From: Methylotenera_A sp044222005
Lineage (GTDB): Bacteria > Pseudomonadota > Gammaproteobacteria > Burkholderiales > Methylophilaceae
DNA: 64,000 nt
NCBI GenBank assembly: GCA_044222005.1
Contig: JBGANY010000004.1
Location: 1-64,000, forward strand
Direction of reading: 5' to 3'
Shown here: one piece after another, positions 18,751 through 27,125 of the stretch
Position numbering within the stretch: the stretch's first letter is position 1
How the letters are laid out: each line of letters opens with the position of its first letter
Position numbers and translations under genes: made by a program
The notes under the pieces: generated by a model
The model's input: the letters and a program-made list of their open reading frames with translations, nothing else
Database searches by the model: none
What the model was told of the DNA's origin: nothing

Positions 18751-19650
18751 ATGGCAATAAATCTTTCTACAAATCACGCGTTTGAAGCTTTTTTGCAAAC
18801 ACCAAGAAACGACAGGCTGATTCGCTTCAAATTCAGTCGTAATGCCTTGATTGCATTTGTATTTTCCATATTGATGCATGCGCTTATCTTATTTTTCGTG
18901 GAGCCTAAGTTTCAGCAGCAACCTAAGAGAGAGTCACCGCCATTTCAGGTGGTGCTAGCCCAGCCAGAACAGGCGGAAGTGATTCCAGAGCAGCCCCAGG
19001 AATCAATACCAGAGCGGCTTCCAGAGCCTATTGTTGAGCCGGTTAAAAGGCCGTCAAAGGTGATAACAAAACAAGCTGCGCGCGATGCAAAACCACCAGT
19101 TTTTTCAGTGCCAGATGTGCTAGCGACAAACAGACCAGAACCGGAAGCTTTGCCGAAAAAAGCCGATAAAACTAAAGAGCCAGATATGTTTGCAGCCCTA
19201 AATGCCAAGCGGGCGGAGCGGGAGCGTGCTGAAAGCGAGGCTGCAAAGATCAACGCAGAAGCGGCTGCGCGTGAAACTGGCCCAACTGAAGAAGAAAAAA
19301 GAGACGCAAAAATCAAAAGTAATTTTCAGAATGGCACCAACGGCATTTTTGAAATTACCAGTTTGGGCAGCCGCAGCGCGAGTTTCACATTTCTTGGCTG
19401 GCTAAATGATTACAGCACCTCGAAACGCCAGTATTTTGAAGTGGAGGCCAGTACTGGTCAGGATGTGCGGCTGGTGATGATTAGAAAAATGATTTGGCTG
19501 ATTCGCGAGCATTACCAAGGCGATTTCAACTGGGAATCCCACCGCCTGGGGCGTACCGTGGTTAAATCGGCGCGGGTGGAAGACAGCGCGGAACTGGAAG
19601 ATTTCTTGATGACGGAGTTTTTTGGAACGAATTATAAAACCGTGTTGTAA
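18751..19650 (+). CDS. TonB-like single-helix periplasmic protein
   Basis: This 299-residue protein has one N-terminal membrane helix (about residues 31-50). The helix contains Ser39-x3-His43 (FSILMH), the same SxxxH spacing that TonB uses to couple to ExbB/ExbD. It is followed by a Pro/Glu-rich spacer (60-130) and an Ala/Glu/Arg-rich predicted helix (about 150-185). The C-terminal globular part (about 190-299, with FLGWLNDYSTSKRQYFEVEA) is not the classical TonB C-terminal domain. It may be an energy-transducing TonB relative with a different partner or an unrelated periplasm-spanning protein. ATG 18751 directly follows a TTG; hrpA ends 6 bp upstream. No exbB/exbD are nearby. Confidence 0.65.
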   Translation: MAINLSTNHAFEAFLQTPRNDRLIRFKFSRNALIAFVFSILMHALILFFVEPKFQQQPKRESPPFQVVLAQPEQAEVIPEQPQESIPERLPEPIVEPVKRPSKVITKQAARDAKPPVFSVPDVLATNRPEPEALPKKADKTKEPDMFAALNAKRAERERAESEAAKINAEAAARETGPTEEEKRDAKIKSNFQNGTNGIFEITSLGSRSASFTFLGWLNDYSTSKRQYFEVEASTGQDVRLVMIRKMIWLIREHYQGDFNWESHRLGRTVVKSARVEDSAELEDFLMTEFFGTNYKTVL

Positions 19651-19746
19651 GTCAGCCATAAAACTGCACGATAGCTCAAGGTGAGGCATCTCTCTCATAT
19701 ATGCGCGCATTCATTGTCAACATGATAGTGACTGCAAGACAGGTGG

Positions 19747-19762
19747 CATGCGGTTTGCAGGC
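19747..19762. repeat. Possible degenerate fragment of the dispersed repeat
   Basis: In the 160-bp space between two convergent genes, CATGCGGTTTGCAGGC matches CATGCGGCCCGCAGGC of copy D (59469-59484) at 13 of 16 bases. The other half of the element is not recognisable. It may be a decayed copy or chance. Confidence 0.25.
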
Positions 19763-19810
19763 CGATTACATTGCTAATGAAGAAAACAGATGTTTTTGAA
19801 ATGCATGCAT

Positions 19811-20827
19811 TCAAACTTGCGTGAGCATTTTTCTAACCGTGTTTTCATCCAGGTTTTTTCCAATGATCACAATGCGGTTGCTCGGCGCATCCTCAGTCCA
19901 GCCTTCCAGCAAGGTGGGCGGGTAGGGCGTGAAATGCACGGCGTGAATCGCCAGCGGCGCTGGCTGGTCAGCCGCATGGAGTATGCCTTTCAGGCGCAGT
20001 AGGTTTTCGCCGTGGGTTTGGCAGAGTTTTAAAATCACAGGTTTCAAATCACGCCAGCTGAGCGGGCTGGGCAGGGTAACTGAAAAGCTGCTGATCTCGC
20101 CGTTGTGTGGTTTTTTAAACAGACCGGGTTTGCTGTTTGTCAGTCCAAGGGGGGCGCGCAGCCAGCGTTCTGGCTCGGCGCGTTTGCCGGTTGGGTCGAA
20201 TAAACCTACATCAATGATGAAATCGGGATCGATCTCACCGTGCTGTATTTTGTGTTGTGTTGCGCCAGCATTGATTGCTATGAGCTTTTCTTTCAGTGCA
20301 GATAATTGTTCCGGCGACGCCAGGTCGGTTTTGGTCAGCAACAGCACATCGGCCACCGCTGCCTGTTTGCGCGCTTCTGCATGGTCTTCCAGCTGCTTCA
20401 GGCCGTAGACGCTGTCAACGGTGACAACCACGGCGTCCAGACGGAACACTGATTCAATCACAGGCTCATTCATGAGATTGGACAGGATCGGACCCGGATC
20501 GGCCATGCCGGTGGTTTCGATGACCACGCGGTTAAATTGTGGAATCGCCTGCAGCGCGCGTTTGAAAAACAGATCGCGCATGGTGTCGGCTAGCTCATTC
20601 TTTAAGCTGCAGCATACGCAGCCGGAGCTTAACAGCACTGTATTGTCGGCGATTTGCTCGCTATCAACTTGCGTGGCGAGAATGTGATCCAAACCTGCTT
20701 CGCCCAGTTCATTGATGATGACGGCGCTGTCTTTCATCTGCGGATTGGCAAGCAAATGATTGAGTAATGTAGTTTTGCCGCTGCCCAAAAAACCGGTGAG
20801 CAGGGTTACAGGTATTCTTTTGTCCAT
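19811..20827 (-). CDS. COG0523 G3E GTPase (CobW/ZNG1-type metallochaperone)
   Basis: This 338-residue P-loop GTPase belongs to the CobW C-terminal family, whose members deliver metals, mostly zinc, to target enzymes. Walker A is TGFLGSGKTT (11-20). The metal-binding CxCC motif is GCVCCS (C70, C72, C73), followed by ETTGMADP (Walker B region) and LLTKTDL (nucleotide specificity). The C-terminal CobW domain is complete, with HAVHFTPYPPTLLEGW. No zinc-enzyme or Zur-regulated partner lies beside it, so the target is unknown. It is divergent from the RNB nuclease gene, with about 50 bp between starts. Confidence 0.9.
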   Translation of the reverse strand: MDKRIPVTLLTGFLGSGKTTLLNHLLANPQMKDSAVIINELGEAGLDHILATQVDSEQIADNTVLLSSGCVCCSLKNELADTMRDLFFKRALQAIPQFNRVVIETTGMADPGPILSNLMNEPVIESVFRLDAVVVTVDSVYGLKQLEDHAEARKQAAVADVLLLTKTDLASPEQLSALKEKLIAINAGATQHKIQHGEIDPDFIIDVGLFDPTGKRAEPERWLRAPLGLTNSKPGLFKKPHNGEISSFSVTLPSPLSWRDLKPVILKLCQTHGENLLRLKGILHAADQPAPLAIHAVHFTPYPPTLLEGWTEDAPSNRIVIIGKNLDENTVRKMLTQV

Positions 20828-20879
20828 GTTTTGTATTTTATGCCAAGAGCTTGGCTGAAAGCACGGTAAAATAGGAATT

Positions 20880-22754
20880 ATGAATGTATTTTACGAAGAA
20901 GAAGGCCATTTCAAGGTGGCCTTTGTCATGACCGAGAATCCTGGTTCTATGCAGGTGGAATCGCCCACGGGCAAACGCTCCAAAATCAAGTCGAACAGCG
21001 TGCTGCTGCGGTTCGAGGATACGCTGAATGGCTTTATGGAAGCGGCGCAGCACGACGCGGAGAATCTGGAAATCGATTTTTTGTGGGAATGCTGCGGCGA
21101 GCCTGAATTCGGTTTTGAGGACCTGGCGCAGGAGTATTACGGCAAAAAGCCCAGCGCAATCGAGGCGGCGGCCACGGCTATCAAGCTGCACAGTGCCCCC
21201 ATGTATTTTTATCGCAAAGGCAAGGGGCGCTATAAAGCCGCACCCGCCGAAACGCTAAAACTCGCGTTAGCAGCGGTTGAACGCAAAAAACAGCAGGCCG
21301 AGCAAATGGCTGCGTGGGTGGTTCAACTGAATAACAAGCAGCTGCCAGAAGGCTTTTCCAGCAAGGCTGACAGTCTGATTTATCATCCGGATAAAAACAG
21401 CCTTGAGTGGAAAGCGATTGATGAGGCCGCGCAAACCTCGGGCAGGCTGGCGCTTGCCGTGATGCATGATTGCGGCTTAATCAAGAACGCACATGATTAT
21501 CACCTGGGCGCTTTTCTGCGCGAGATGTTCAGCGATGGCACGGATTTTCCTGATTTTGATTTACCTGTGATTCCACAAGATTTGCCACTGGCAAGCGCAG
21601 AATGTTTCAGTATTGACGATGCCACTACTACAGAGATTGATGACGCGTTTAGTCTGGAAACACTTAATAACGGCAATATCCGAGTGGGTATACATATCGC
21701 GGCGCCAGCTTTGAGCGTGCTGCCAGAAACGCCTTTGGACGCCATTGTGCTCTCGCGACTTTCTACCGTGTATATACCCGGCAACAAAATCACCATGCTG
21801 CCCGATAGTGTAGTGACGCCGTTCAGCCTGGATGCGGGGAAAACCAGACCAGCGTTATGTCTGTATTGTGAAGTGACACCTGAATTTGAGGTGATTGCAC
21901 ACGAAACCAAAGTGGAACAAATTCGGGTTGCCGATAATTTGCGGCACGACACGTTAGAGCCTTTTTTCAATACGGAAACCTTATCCGAAGACAGCGGACA
22001 TCCATATTGGTCGCGCCTCAAGTTTTTGTTTGATCTTGCAGAAACGCTGGAAAAGGCACGCGGTAAATATGACCCCAACCGTGCGCCGCAAATAGATTTC
22101 AATTTTTATGTGACCGACGGAATTGTTAGTATCGTGCTGCGCGAGCGTGGATCGCCGATGGATAAAGTGGTGTCGGAGCTGATGATTCATGCCAACAGCC
22201 ATTGGGGCGGCTTATTGAAAGAGGCTGGCTTGGCCGCGGTCTATCGCGCGCAAACGGGCGGGAAAGTATTTATGACATCAAACGCTGAGCCGCATCAAGG
22301 CTTGGGCGTGGCGCAATATACCTGGTGCACCTCGCCATTGCGCCGCGCAGTGGATCTGATCAATCAGCGGCAACTGATTGCGATGCTGCAAGCAGCGCCT
22401 GCACCTTACAACGCGCAGGATGGCAAACTGAATGTCATTATCCGCAATTTTGACCAGACTTATAATGCCTATAGCGAATTTCAAACCCGCATGGAGCGTT
22501 ACTGGTGCCTGCAGTATCTGATTCAGGAACAACTGGCTGAAGTCACGGCAACGGTTTGGCGCGAGAATCTGGTGCGGATTGACGGCATGTTTTATATCAC
22601 CAAAGTACCGAGCTTGCCCGAGTTAAAGGTGGGAACAAAAGTGTTGCTGGAGATCAAGCATATAGACACTTTGCTGATGGAGCTGAATTGCAAGTTTAAA
22701 GGAGTGATAGCGGCTGAACTGATTGCGGTGGTTGAAGAGAATGTTGAGATTTAG
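20880..22754 (+). CDS. RNase II/R-family exoribonuclease (RNB domain)
   Basis: This 624-residue protein contains an RNB catalytic domain (about residues 240-540). The metal-binding motif SIDDATTTEIDDAFS near residue 243 supplies the Asp cluster that hydrolyses RNA 3' to 5'. TAYTWCTSPLRR-like sequence (QYTWCTSPLRRAVDL) is the conserved RNA-clamp arginine region. The N-terminus is not the usual double cold-shock module of RNase II; instead an approximately 200-residue extension replaces it, and a short S1-like domain ends the protein. This architecture is common in betaproteobacteria. Substrate range is unknown. Confidence 0.88.
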   Translation: MNVFYEEEGHFKVAFVMTENPGSMQVESPTGKRSKIKSNSVLLRFEDTLNGFMEAAQHDAENLEIDFLWECCGEPEFGFEDLAQEYYGKKPSAIEAAATAIKLHSAPMYFYRKGKGRYKAAPAETLKLALAAVERKKQQAEQMAAWVVQLNNKQLPEGFSSKADSLIYHPDKNSLEWKAIDEAAQTSGRLALAVMHDCGLIKNAHDYHLGAFLREMFSDGTDFPDFDLPVIPQDLPLASAECFSIDDATTTEIDDAFSLETLNNGNIRVGIHIAAPALSVLPETPLDAIVLSRLSTVYIPGNKITMLPDSVVTPFSLDAGKTRPALCLYCEVTPEFEVIAHETKVEQIRVADNLRHDTLEPFFNTETLSEDSGHPYWSRLKFLFDLAETLEKARGKYDPNRAPQIDFNFYVTDGIVSIVLRERGSPMDKVVSELMIHANSHWGGLLKEAGLAAVYRAQTGGKVFMTSNAEPHQGLGVAQYTWCTSPLRRAVDLINQRQLIAMLQAAPAPYNAQDGKLNVIIRNFDQTYNAYSEFQTRMERYWCLQYLIQEQLAEVTATVWRENLVRIDGMFYITKVPSLPELKVGTKVLLEIKHIDTLLMELNCKFKGVIAAELIAVVEENVEI

Positions 22755-22766
22755 CGGATAACATTT

Positions 22767-23546
22767 ATGTTGAGGTTTGGCAGGAAGATTCATAAAAGTG
22801 TTGCTGATGACAGCATTGTCGAAGTCAGCGAAAGCAACGGCATTCGCTCGCTCTACCTAGGCTCGGTCACCATTCAGAGCAGCATGCGGGTCAGTGCGCC
22901 GTTTGCGCTCGAACTGGCCTACTCGCGCGGCATGATGGGGTTTCTGCTGTTTTCGGATAAGGTAAAAAACGTGCTGACTATTGGCTTGGGCGGCGGCTCA
23001 GTACCCAAGTATATCCATGCGTATTGTCCTGAAATCAACCAGACTGTAGTGGAAATCAACCCGCAAGTCATCAGAATCTCCCGCAGTCATTTTTATGTGC
23101 CAGAGAACGATTCAAGATTTGATATTATCGAGGGCGATGGTATTGCTTACCTGCTCAATCATACCAACAGCGCCGATGTGCTGATGATAGATGCCTTTGA
23201 TAGTGTGGGCATTCCGCCCAATTTTTGCAGTCAGGACTTTTTCGACAGCTGTGAATCGGCGCTCACAAATCAAGGCATCTTTGCGATTAATCTGTGGGGC
23301 AGCGATAAAAAATTTGATATTTACTTGCAGCGCATCGAGCAGTCTTTCGATAAGATGGTATTGATGCTGCCGACAGGCAGGCCGGGCAATATTGTCGTTT
23401 TTGGCTTCAAGCACGCACCGGATTTGCATATCGCCAATTTGCATGCGCGTGCGAAAATGCTTGAGCATACGCACAAAATAGAATTTTTAAGTTTTTTAGA
23501 AAAACTGTGCGAACATAATCCCCATGACAACAGGCAGCTTTTTTAA
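22767..23546 (+). CDS. Spermidine synthase-like protein
   Basis: This 259-residue Rossmann protein is related to polyamine aminopropyltransferases. LTIGLGGGSVPKYIHAY is the nucleotide-sulfonium binding loop, and VVEINPQVI is the acidic strand. Where true spermidine synthases have the D-x-x-D-P catalytic loop, this protein has LMIDAFDSVGIPP. That form is found in many SpeE-like proteins of uncertain activity. It may therefore bind a decarboxylated or normal SAM but not make spermidine. It starts 12 bp after the exonuclease gene and ends 15 bp before the methyltransferase gene, so these three genes form one operon. Confidence 0.78.
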   Translation: MLRFGRKIHKSVADDSIVEVSESNGIRSLYLGSVTIQSSMRVSAPFALELAYSRGMMGFLLFSDKVKNVLTIGLGGGSVPKYIHAYCPEINQTVVEINPQVIRISRSHFYVPENDSRFDIIEGDGIAYLLNHTNSADVLMIDAFDSVGIPPNFCSQDFFDSCESALTNQGIFAINLWGSDKKFDIYLQRIEQSFDKMVLMLPTGRPGNIVVFGFKHAPDLHIANLHARAKMLEHTHKIEFLSFLEKLCEHNPHDNRQLF

Positions 23547-23561
23547 AGTAAAAGAGAAATA

Positions 23562-24599
23562 ATGAATCAATATTTTGCTACCTGCCCGCGCGGCCTGGAA
23601 GCCTTGCTGGTGAACGAGTTGAAGCAATGCAATGCAAAAGATATCACGCCCACCGATGGCGGCGTGGCTTTTGCCGGTGAGTTAAGTGTGTGTTATTCCG
23701 CGAACTTGCATTCACGCATCGCCACGCGCGTGCTGATGCAGGCGGGGCGCGGAAAGTATGCGACGGAAGAGGATCTGTACCAGGCGGCGTACAAGCTCAA
23801 TTGGCCAAACTGGTTTGATGTGAAGCATGATTTCATGGTGAAAGTCACCGGCGTGAAATGCCCGCTAAAAAGTCTGGAATTTGCCACGCTACGCATTAAG
23901 GATGCGGTGTGCGACAAGTTCAGGCAAGCTGTCGGCTCGCGCCCTTACATCAACACCAAAACGCCGGCAGTGCGCATCCACGCTTATCTAACGGCCGATA
24001 GCTACCAGTTTTACGTGGATACTTCAGGCGATGCCTTGTATCAGCGCGGCAACCGTAAAGCCAGCATTGAAGCGCCTTTGCGCGAAAATCTGTCCGCGGG
24101 TGTTTTGCTGCTTTCCGGCTGGAAAGCCGGACAGCCATTGCTGGATCCGATGTGCGGCAGCGGCACGTTTTTGCTGGAAGCGGCGATGATGGCGCTGAAT
24201 ATAGCGCCCGGCCTAAAAAGGAGCTTCGGTTTTGAAAAGCTGAAAAATTTCGAATCAGATACCTGGAAAAAAATCAAGAACGCCGCGCTGAAACAGGCGC
24301 AACCCGCGACCTTTCAGAAAATTTACGGAAGCGATTCTGATTTGCGTGCAGTGCGTGTGGCGCGTCAAAACCTAAGCGAAGCAGGCTTGCTGGAAGCCGT
24401 GCAACTGGCACAGACGGATATTACCGAAGTGATTCCGCCAGCGGATAACGGTGTGCTGGTGGCCAATCCGCCTTACGGCGTGCGCATTGGCGAGGACGAA
24501 GATCTGGCCTTGTTGTACCCCAAAATAGGCGAGGCGCTGAAGCGCAGATTTGCGGGCTGGAACACTTATTTTTTAACCAGTGATTTGCGCCTGCCTTAG
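23562..24599 (+). CDS. THUMP-domain rRNA methyltransferase (RlmL/RlmK-N type), C-terminally truncated
   Basis: This is a class I SAM-dependent RNA methyltransferase of the YcbY/Ypsc family that modifies 23S rRNA guanine N2. A THUMP domain fills residues 40-160. The catalytic domain has LDPMCGSGTFLLEAA as motif I and VANPPYGVRIGE as the NPPY active-site motif. The reading frame stops at TAG 24597 immediately after TSDLRLP. In family members known to me this segment is followed by roughly 30 more residues (typically K-x-I/L-G-L-K and an ECR-containing final strand). Another frame, TTA 24596 onward, reads LGYVETKIAP before a stop, possibly the original tail. The protein is probably missing its last strand and helix, so activity is doubtful. 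Confidence 0.85.
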   Translation: MNQYFATCPRGLEALLVNELKQCNAKDITPTDGGVAFAGELSVCYSANLHSRIATRVLMQAGRGKYATEEDLYQAAYKLNWPNWFDVKHDFMVKVTGVKCPLKSLEFATLRIKDAVCDKFRQAVGSRPYINTKTPAVRIHAYLTADSYQFYVDTSGDALYQRGNRKASIEAPLRENLSAGVLLLSGWKAGQPLLDPMCGSGTFLLEAAMMALNIAPGLKRSFGFEKLKNFESDTWKKIKNAALKQAQPATFQKIYGSDSDLRAVRVARQNLSEAGLLEAVQLAQTDITEVIPPADNGVLVANPPYGVRIGEDEDLALLYPKIGEALKRRFAGWNTYFLTSDLRLP

Positions 24600-24640
24600 G
24601 TTATGTCGAAACTAAAATAGCACCATAAAAATGGTAATTA

Positions 24641-24686
24641 CATGCTCTAGAAGCCGCATGGATATTGCCTTGCAGGGTATGTTTTT
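24641..24686. repeat. Dispersed hairpin repeat, copy A
   Basis: This intergenic copy has arms CATGCTCT (24641-24648) and AGGGTATG (24674-24681) that pair over 8 bp with two G-U pairs. They enclose a core reading GCATGGATATTG. It matches copy B in uup over its whole length. Compared with copy C, the arms are in the same orientation but the core is inverted. It sits between the truncated methyltransferase gene and the MazG-like gene, just upstream of the latter. Confidence 0.65.
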
Positions 24687-24707
24687 AGATGATTTGGACG
24701 GTTAAAT

Positions 24708-25061
24708 ATGAATGATTCATTGGATAACTTACGGGTGCGTATCAACGCTTTTGTCGCCGAGCGTGACTGGGCGCAGTTTCATACGCCCAAAAATCTGGCG
24801 ATGGCGATGATTGTAGAAGCAGCGGAACTGGTTGAGCAATTTCAATGGGATACGCCACAAGAAAGCCAGCAATTAGCACCCGAAAAACGTGAAGCGGTGG
24901 CACACGAATTGGCCGATACGTTTGTGTATTTGCTCAGAATCGCCGAAGTGCTGAAGATCGATCTGATTGATGCGACCAATAAGAAAATTGAACTGAATGC
25001 GCAGAAATACCCGGTTGAAAAAGCGCGTGGCAGCAATGCCAGGTATACGGAATACTTGTAG
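24708..25061 (+). CDS. MazG-like nucleotide pyrophosphohydrolase
   Basis: This 117-residue all-alpha NTP pyrophosphatase resembles the short dCTPase/MazG-like enzymes that cleanse the nucleotide pool. Metal-binding acidic residues lie in VEAAELVEQFQW (E-x-x-E/L pattern) and in AHELADTFVYLLRIAE (E-x-x-D). The length is typical for the single-domain form. A strong bidirectional terminator follows at 25089. Substrate is inferred from family only. Confidence 0.88.
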   Translation: MNDSLDNLRVRINAFVAERDWAQFHTPKNLAMAMIVEAAELVEQFQWDTPQESQQLAPEKREAVAHELADTFVYLLRIAEVLKIDLIDATNKKIELNAQKYPVEKARGSNARYTEYL

Positions 25062-25088
25062 GCACGGCGATTTAAAAACTGCTCCCAT

Positions 25089-25117
25089 AAAAAAGCCAGC
25101 TTAACGCTGGCTTTTTA
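25089..25117 (+). terminator. Bidirectional intrinsic terminator (mazG-like / tpx)
   Basis: An 11-bp stem AAAAAGCCAGC / GCTGGCTTTTT with a TTAAC loop is followed by a T-run on each strand. It lies between the convergent MazG-like and tpx genes and can terminate both. Confidence 0.9.
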
Positions 25118-25132
25118 TTTTAAACCACTTGA

Positions 25133-25636
25133 TTACTTTAATGCGGCAAGTGCAGCATCATAGTTAGGTTCCTGCGTAATTTCAGGCACCAGTTCTACGT
25201 GTTTAACGACGTTGTTCTCATCTAGAACAATGACAGCGCGGGCACACAAACCAGCCAGTTTGCTGGTAAACAGCAAAACACCGTAATTCATTAAAAAATC
25301 ACGGCCGCGCATGCTGGATAAGTTCACGACATTCTCGATGCCTTCTGCAGCGCAAAAACGTGTTTGTGCAAAGGGCAGATCAGCTGACACATTCAATACC
25401 ACGGTGTTAGCCAGGCTTGCGGCATGCTTGTTGAATGTCCGGACCGAGGTGGCACAGGTGGGTGTATCAATACTGGGGAATATATTCAATACCTTACGCT
25501 TGCCTGCATAGGTATCCAAGGTGACATCTGCAAGCGCTTTATCGACTAATGTGAAATTCGGCGCGGTGCTGCCAATTTTAGGCAGGTTGCCAGCAACCTC
25601 TACTGGATTGCCTTTGAGCGTAACGGAGCTAGACAT
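25133..25636 (-). CDS. tpx: Thiol peroxidase Tpx
   Basis: This 167-residue atypical 2-Cys peroxiredoxin reduces lipid and organic hydroperoxides using thioredoxin. The peroxidatic cysteine is C61 in SIDTPTCATS, and the resolving cysteine is C95 in RFCAAEG, with the correct Tpx spacing. GKRKVLNIFPSIDTP is diagnostic. The length is normal. A strong RBS (AAAGGGGGA) precedes the ATG, and TATAAT-like sequence (minus strand of 25654-25659) lies just upstream, suggesting good expression. It shares the terminator at 25089 with its convergent neighbour. Confidence 0.96.
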   Translation of the reverse strand: MSSSVTLKGNPVEVAGNLPKIGSTAPNFTLVDKALADVTLDTYAGKRKVLNIFPSIDTPTCATSVRTFNKHAASLANTVVLNVSADLPFAQTRFCAAEGIENVVNLSSMRGRDFLMNYGVLLFTSKLAGLCARAVIVLDENNVVKHVELVPEITQEPNYDAALAALK

Positions 25637-25739
25637 GATTTCCCCCTTTTCTAATTATAAAAATCCAAGTACCTATCATAAAACAAAAAATACCATTTAG
25701 AACAGATGCTTCCAAATTAAAGTTATCAATACAAAAATA

Positions 25740-26863
25740 TTACACCACTAAATTCTCGCTCAAATAGCCAATGGTCATGGTCTGGTTGTGAAGCACGCTA
25801 TCCGTGGTGTGTGGACGCGGTGCAAGTTCGCCATAGGAGTAGAAGCCAGTGACGCTGGTTTGCGGCCCTAAAATTTGCTGCACCAGTTTTACTTCATCCA
25901 CGACTTGTTCCGCCATAACACCTTTGCGGCCTACGCAACTTACACATACAGCCAATCCAGGCTGGTTGGTTTTGTTTGCACTCAGGCCGTCCATCACCAG
26001 ATTAGCAGCGCCGCCTGCGCCTTCTACCAGCCTGTCATGGTTGGTCTGGCATAGGCGTACCGTTTCACCTTCTTCGACGTTGCCCGCAAAGGTCAGGCTG
26101 TTTTTATTGCTGTCGATAGCCAGCAGCGTACGAATTTTCTCAACGTCCCGCTTGCCTTCTTCAATTACCGCAAGCGGAAACTTTAAGCCGGTGCCGGGCA
26201 GGCCACGCGCAAACGCTTCGCCGATATACATTCTGTAAAGGGGTAATGCGGGTTTTCCGTCAAGTTCTAGCACCACGTTTTTCTCGGATTTGGTCACTTT
26301 GCGTGGCGGGCCATAAGGCTTCCACCCGCCAAGCGCGCCACTGGATGTAATGAGCGCGTCACCATACAAGCCAACGGCAATCACTTGGTTATCTGAAACG
26401 GTATCATTAAAAAGTTGCAGTGTTTTTACAAAAGCACCCCCGTCACCGGCCAGGCCGCCTACAATGGGGATGTCACCCAGCACGCTTTGAAAGCCTTTCA
26501 ATAATTCTGAGCCGTTGACGTTCAGGCCGTCTGAAAACACCAGAACAGTTCGCAGCCCATCCGATTTAAGCTGCTTTGCCAGGCTGGCAGCGGCTTCAAA
26601 TGAGCTTTGCATACCGGACATTTTGGTTTGCGCTACGCGCTGGATGGTTTTTTCCCATTGGATGGCGGTGATCTGAATGCTGTCATCGAACACGCCAGTC
26701 TGGCTAATCTCGCCCGAGGTAGTGCAGCCTACCAATTGTGCGCTTCAGAAAATCTTTTTACCGAGCCGAATACCAAGACCAGATTGGCGCTGGGAAGTGG
26801 TGATGCGCCAGGCAAATCTTTTAATGCCATCTTTGAATCTACGGACTCTTGTCTAATAATCAT
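25740..26863 (-). pseudogene. FIST-domain sensory protein, frameshifted near the N-terminus
   Basis: FIST_N plus FIST_C proteins are small-ligand sensors often linked to chemoreceptors or two-component systems. Translation from ATG 26863 (RBS AGGAAC) gives MIIRQESVDSKMALKDLP and then ANLVLVFGSVKRFSE, but reaches TAG at 26729-26731. The remaining 331 codons, beginning LVGCTTSGEISQTGVF, are in another frame; GAEx-like FIST_C residues follow (GFYSYGELAPR). Only about nine residues separate LVLVFGS from LVGCTTSGE, where FIST proteins have a helix of over 20, so a short deletion of 3n+1 bases (roughly 45) is likely. The TTG at 26735 is not a credible start. It is divergent from the pilG operon, which fits a former signalling role. 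Confidence 0.8.
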
Positions 26864-27125
26864 TGTTGCAGGTTCCTACTAATATGAATCAAATAATTCA
26901 GAGCCAAATTCTTTACATATGCTGCCAAGCCTACTTTTTTTTTGTTAAAGTATATTATTACAAATATTATGTAAGTGTTGCAAATTATTTCAGAAAATGT
27001 AATATTTGTATGCGTAAAAGAATAAAATCATTTAAAAATATCAGTAAAAATACATTTTTAAAGATTGTTTGTAATGAGGCAATGTTAAAGCATATAAATT
27101 GTTTTATATGTCAGGGGAGTATCAA

